Assembly: GCA_017744935.1 (NCBI GenBank)
Contig: JAGIAI010000003.1
Location: 1 to 64,000, forward strand
Direction: 5' to 3'
DNA: 64,000 nucleotides
Source: Variovorax sp.
GTDB taxonomy: Bacteria; Pseudomonadota; Gammaproteobacteria; Burkholderiales; Burkholderiaceae_C
The notes beneath the pieces are model-generated. The model was not told the origin of the DNA, made no database searches, and saw nothing but the letters and a program-made list of their open reading frames with translations. Positions 62,786 to 64,000 of the stretch are shown here, piece after piece. Position 1 is the stretch's first letter. Every line of letters starts with the position of its first letter. The translations under genes and the position numbers were made by a program.

Positions 62786-63024
62786 CGCACGAGGATCTCG
62801 ACCCGATCGCGCTCGACGCGCTCGCGCGCACACACCAGCGCCACGTCATGGAGCTCTACAGGATTCACGGCCAGCGCGACGGCATCGACCAGCCGGATAT
62901 CACGGATCGCATGCCGCTCGAAACGATCCGGCAGGTGATCAACACCTCGTTCGACCAGCTGGTGGTCGTGCTCGTCATCATCTTGGTGGTCGGCCTCTCG
63001 CTCTCGGGAGGACCCACGCCATGA
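62782..63024 (+). CDS. Small C-terminally anchored membrane protein
   Basis: 80 residues: a hydrophilic N-terminal part (DDLD-like acidic start, HQRHVMELYRIHGQRDG) and a C-terminal membrane helix (LVVVLVIILVVGLSLSGG). Start and stop overlap the neighbours by 4 nt. Function unknown. Confidence 0.62.
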   Translation: MTHEDLDPIALDALARTHQRHVMELYRIHGQRDGIDQPDITDRMPLETIRQVINTSFDQLVVVLVIILVVGLSLSGGPTP

Positions 63025-63392
63025 GCGAAGTGCATACGTCTGCACCGGAGGCAAGCGCCGACCTCTTCGGCGAGTGCCAAGCCGACCAGCCGAAGGTCGA
63101 TCTCGTGATCGAGATCCAGGGCGTTCTGACTCAGCCCGCTGAAGTGCGCATCAAGCTTGTCGGTGAAGACAAGCGCTCCGTGCCGGTGCTCTGCCTGAAC
63201 ATCCGTCCCCTTTCCGGCATCAAGCGCTCGATCCACGTCGAGCAGGTTTTCACCGAGGCGACTCGCAAGGTCGCCGAGGAAAAGGCCGTGACCCTCAAGC
63301 GAGGAGCGCGCGTGGTCTTCAGAACCGGGCTCACCGACATGCGGGTCACGTTCCCGCATGTCCGGTCGATCACCCTCCACCAGGAGCACTGA
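63021..63392 (+). CDS. Uncharacterised early protein
   Basis: 123 residues from ATG at 63021, which overlaps the preceding stop. KVDLVIEIQGVLTQPAEVRI, KLVGEDKRSVPVLCLNIRPL and KRGARVVFRTGLTDMRVTFP give a beta-rich fold. The longer frame upstream (from 62682) is antiphase to two other genes and was discarded. Function unknown. Confidence 0.62.
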   Translation: MSEVHTSAPEASADLFGECQADQPKVDLVIEIQGVLTQPAEVRIKLVGEDKRSVPVLCLNIRPLSGIKRSIHVEQVFTEATRKVAEEKAVTLKRGARVVFRTGLTDMRVTFPHVRSITLHQEH

Positions 63393-63743
63393 GTGCCCTC
63401 CATCACCATCACCATCACAGATCTCGCCGATGCGGAAATCCGCGTCACCACCGACGCGCAGGCGCCTACTGTCGGCACGGCCGTTTCTCCAGCACAAGCG
63501 ATCGCCATGGAGCTGCTCGGCATTGCCTTTAAGCGCGGCTGCTTCGTCGTCTACGACGCCAAGCGGGTCCCGGCGATCGCCCTTGCGTTGGAATTGCTCG
63601 ACCCCGAAGGCCTCGGCTTCGCCGTGACGCCTGAAGTCCGAGATCGGGCACGGGTCGTTCTCGGCAGGCCGGGAGCTGAACGCCGGCAGCCGATGCAGGG
63701 CGTCGACATCGATCGCGTGCACTCGAAGAGGCCAGCGGTATGA
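63393..63743 (+). CDS. Uncharacterised early protein
   Basis: 116 residues starting with GTG directly after the preceding stop. SITITITDLADAEIRVTTDA then GTAVSPAQAIAMELLGIAFK: beta strands followed by helices. No family recognised. The next gene overlaps its stop (ATGA), as in the rest of this tightly coupled operon. Confidence 0.62.
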   Translation: MPSITITITDLADAEIRVTTDAQAPTVGTAVSPAQAIAMELLGIAFKRGCFVVYDAKRVPAIALALELLDPEGLGFAVTPEVRDRARVVLGRPGAERRQPMQGVDIDRVHSKRPAV

Positions 63744-64000
63744 GCTGGATGATCACCGCGTCCGGCGCCGAGTACCACTTCACCGGCTACGAGGCCTGCA
63801 CCGAAAGCGGCCGGCCGGTCCGCATCGAAGACATCGCCCACCAGCTCGCGCAGATCAATCGCTTCTGCGGCGCGACGAAGCGCCCCTACAGCGTGGCCGA
63901 GCACAGCCTGCTGGTGTCGGAGTTCGTGCAGCGCGATGGCCGCGGCGCAACCGTACAGCTCGCTGCGTTGCTGCATGACGCGCATGAGATCTACACGAAC
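63740..64000 (+). CDS. HD-domain nucleotidase (YfbR-like), cut by window edge
   Basis: 87 codons visible from ATG at 63740 to the right edge. EDIAHQLAQINRFCGATKRP, YSVAEHSLLVSEFV and LAALLHDAHEIY contain the first His and the HD pair of the HD phosphohydrolase family, close to 5'-deoxynucleotidases. Phages use such enzymes to shape the nucleotide pool. The C-terminal part is outside the window. Confidence 0.82.
   Translation, partial: MSWMITASGAEYHFTGYEACTESGRPVRIEDIAHQLAQINRFCGATKRPYSVAEHSLLVSEFVQRDGRGATVQLAALLHDAHEIYTN

Noticed and set aside
24688..64000. A second copy of the tRNA-Leu 3' end marking the right prophage end
   Set aside because: None was seen by eye; the sequence at the right edge is still inside a coupled phage operon, so the end lies outside the window.

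Overview
The window is GC-rich chromosomal DNA from a beta-proteobacterium. The order lpxB-lpxA-fabZ-lpxD-skp-bamA-rseP-dxr-cdsA-uppS-frr-pyrH-tsf-rpsB, together with rnhB and carAB, points to Burkholderiales, probably Comamonadaceae (Variovorax-like). The family assignment is an inference from gene order and protein flavour; no database was searched.

Region 1 (1-24.7 kb) is ordinary core genome. A long, tightly packed minus-strand series runs from rpsB (17.1 kb) down to carB (cut by the left edge). It covers translation (rpsB, tsf, frr), pyrimidines (pyrH, carAB), isoprenoid and lipid carriers (dxr, uppS, cdsA), outer-membrane assembly (rseP, bamA, skp) and lipid A (lpxD, fabZ, lpxA, lpxB), then rnhB and a SpoU-type RNA methyltransferase. 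Plus-strand genes follow: an amidase, a D-amino-acid dehydrogenase-like flavoprotein and a fused NAD(P)H-hydrate epimerase/dehydratase. A short-chain dehydrogenase and RNase R lie on the minus strand, followed by tRNA-Leu(CAG).

Region 2 (24.7 kb to the right edge) is the left part of a prophage that apparently entered at tRNA-Leu. It is a mosaic myophage: a lambda-type head (Nu1/A terminase, W, B portal, C protease, D decoration, E capsid, FII) joined to a Mu-type contractile tail (sheath, tube, gp41/gpE-type chaperones, tape measure, DNA-circularisation protein, hub, spike, gp46, gpJ, gp48, fibre), then holin, endolysin and overlapping Rz/Rz1 spanins. All late genes read right to left (55.4 to 32.7 kb). 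Beside the integrase are a SOS-box-linked SRAP (YedK/HMCES) gene, several small genes, and a likely lysogenic-conversion pair: a GtrII-like membrane glycosyltransferase and an OafA-like O-acyltransferase.

The control region (57-62.2 kb) copies lambda logic with different proteins: a CI-like repressor and a divergent YdaS/Cro-like gene with AATCACG-N2-CGTGATT operators between them; two more operators on a near-consensus promoter (PL-like) beyond cI; a terminator after cro (tR1-like); and a TTGC-N6-TTGC direct repeat (the lambda CII recognition pattern) just upstream of a CII-position HTH gene. Then come a primase/helicase, an origin-like repeat region and a Q-position gene. A membrane coiled-coil gene with its own terminator sits between the Q position and the late genes.

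The PL-like operon (62.2 kb onward) holds small overlapping genes and a truncated HD-domain nucleotidase. The right attachment site is not in the window. Other notable points are a programmed -1 frameshift (T TTT TTG) in the tail chaperone gene, a gpN homologue apparently split in two, and intrinsic terminators inside the late operon that imply antitermination.
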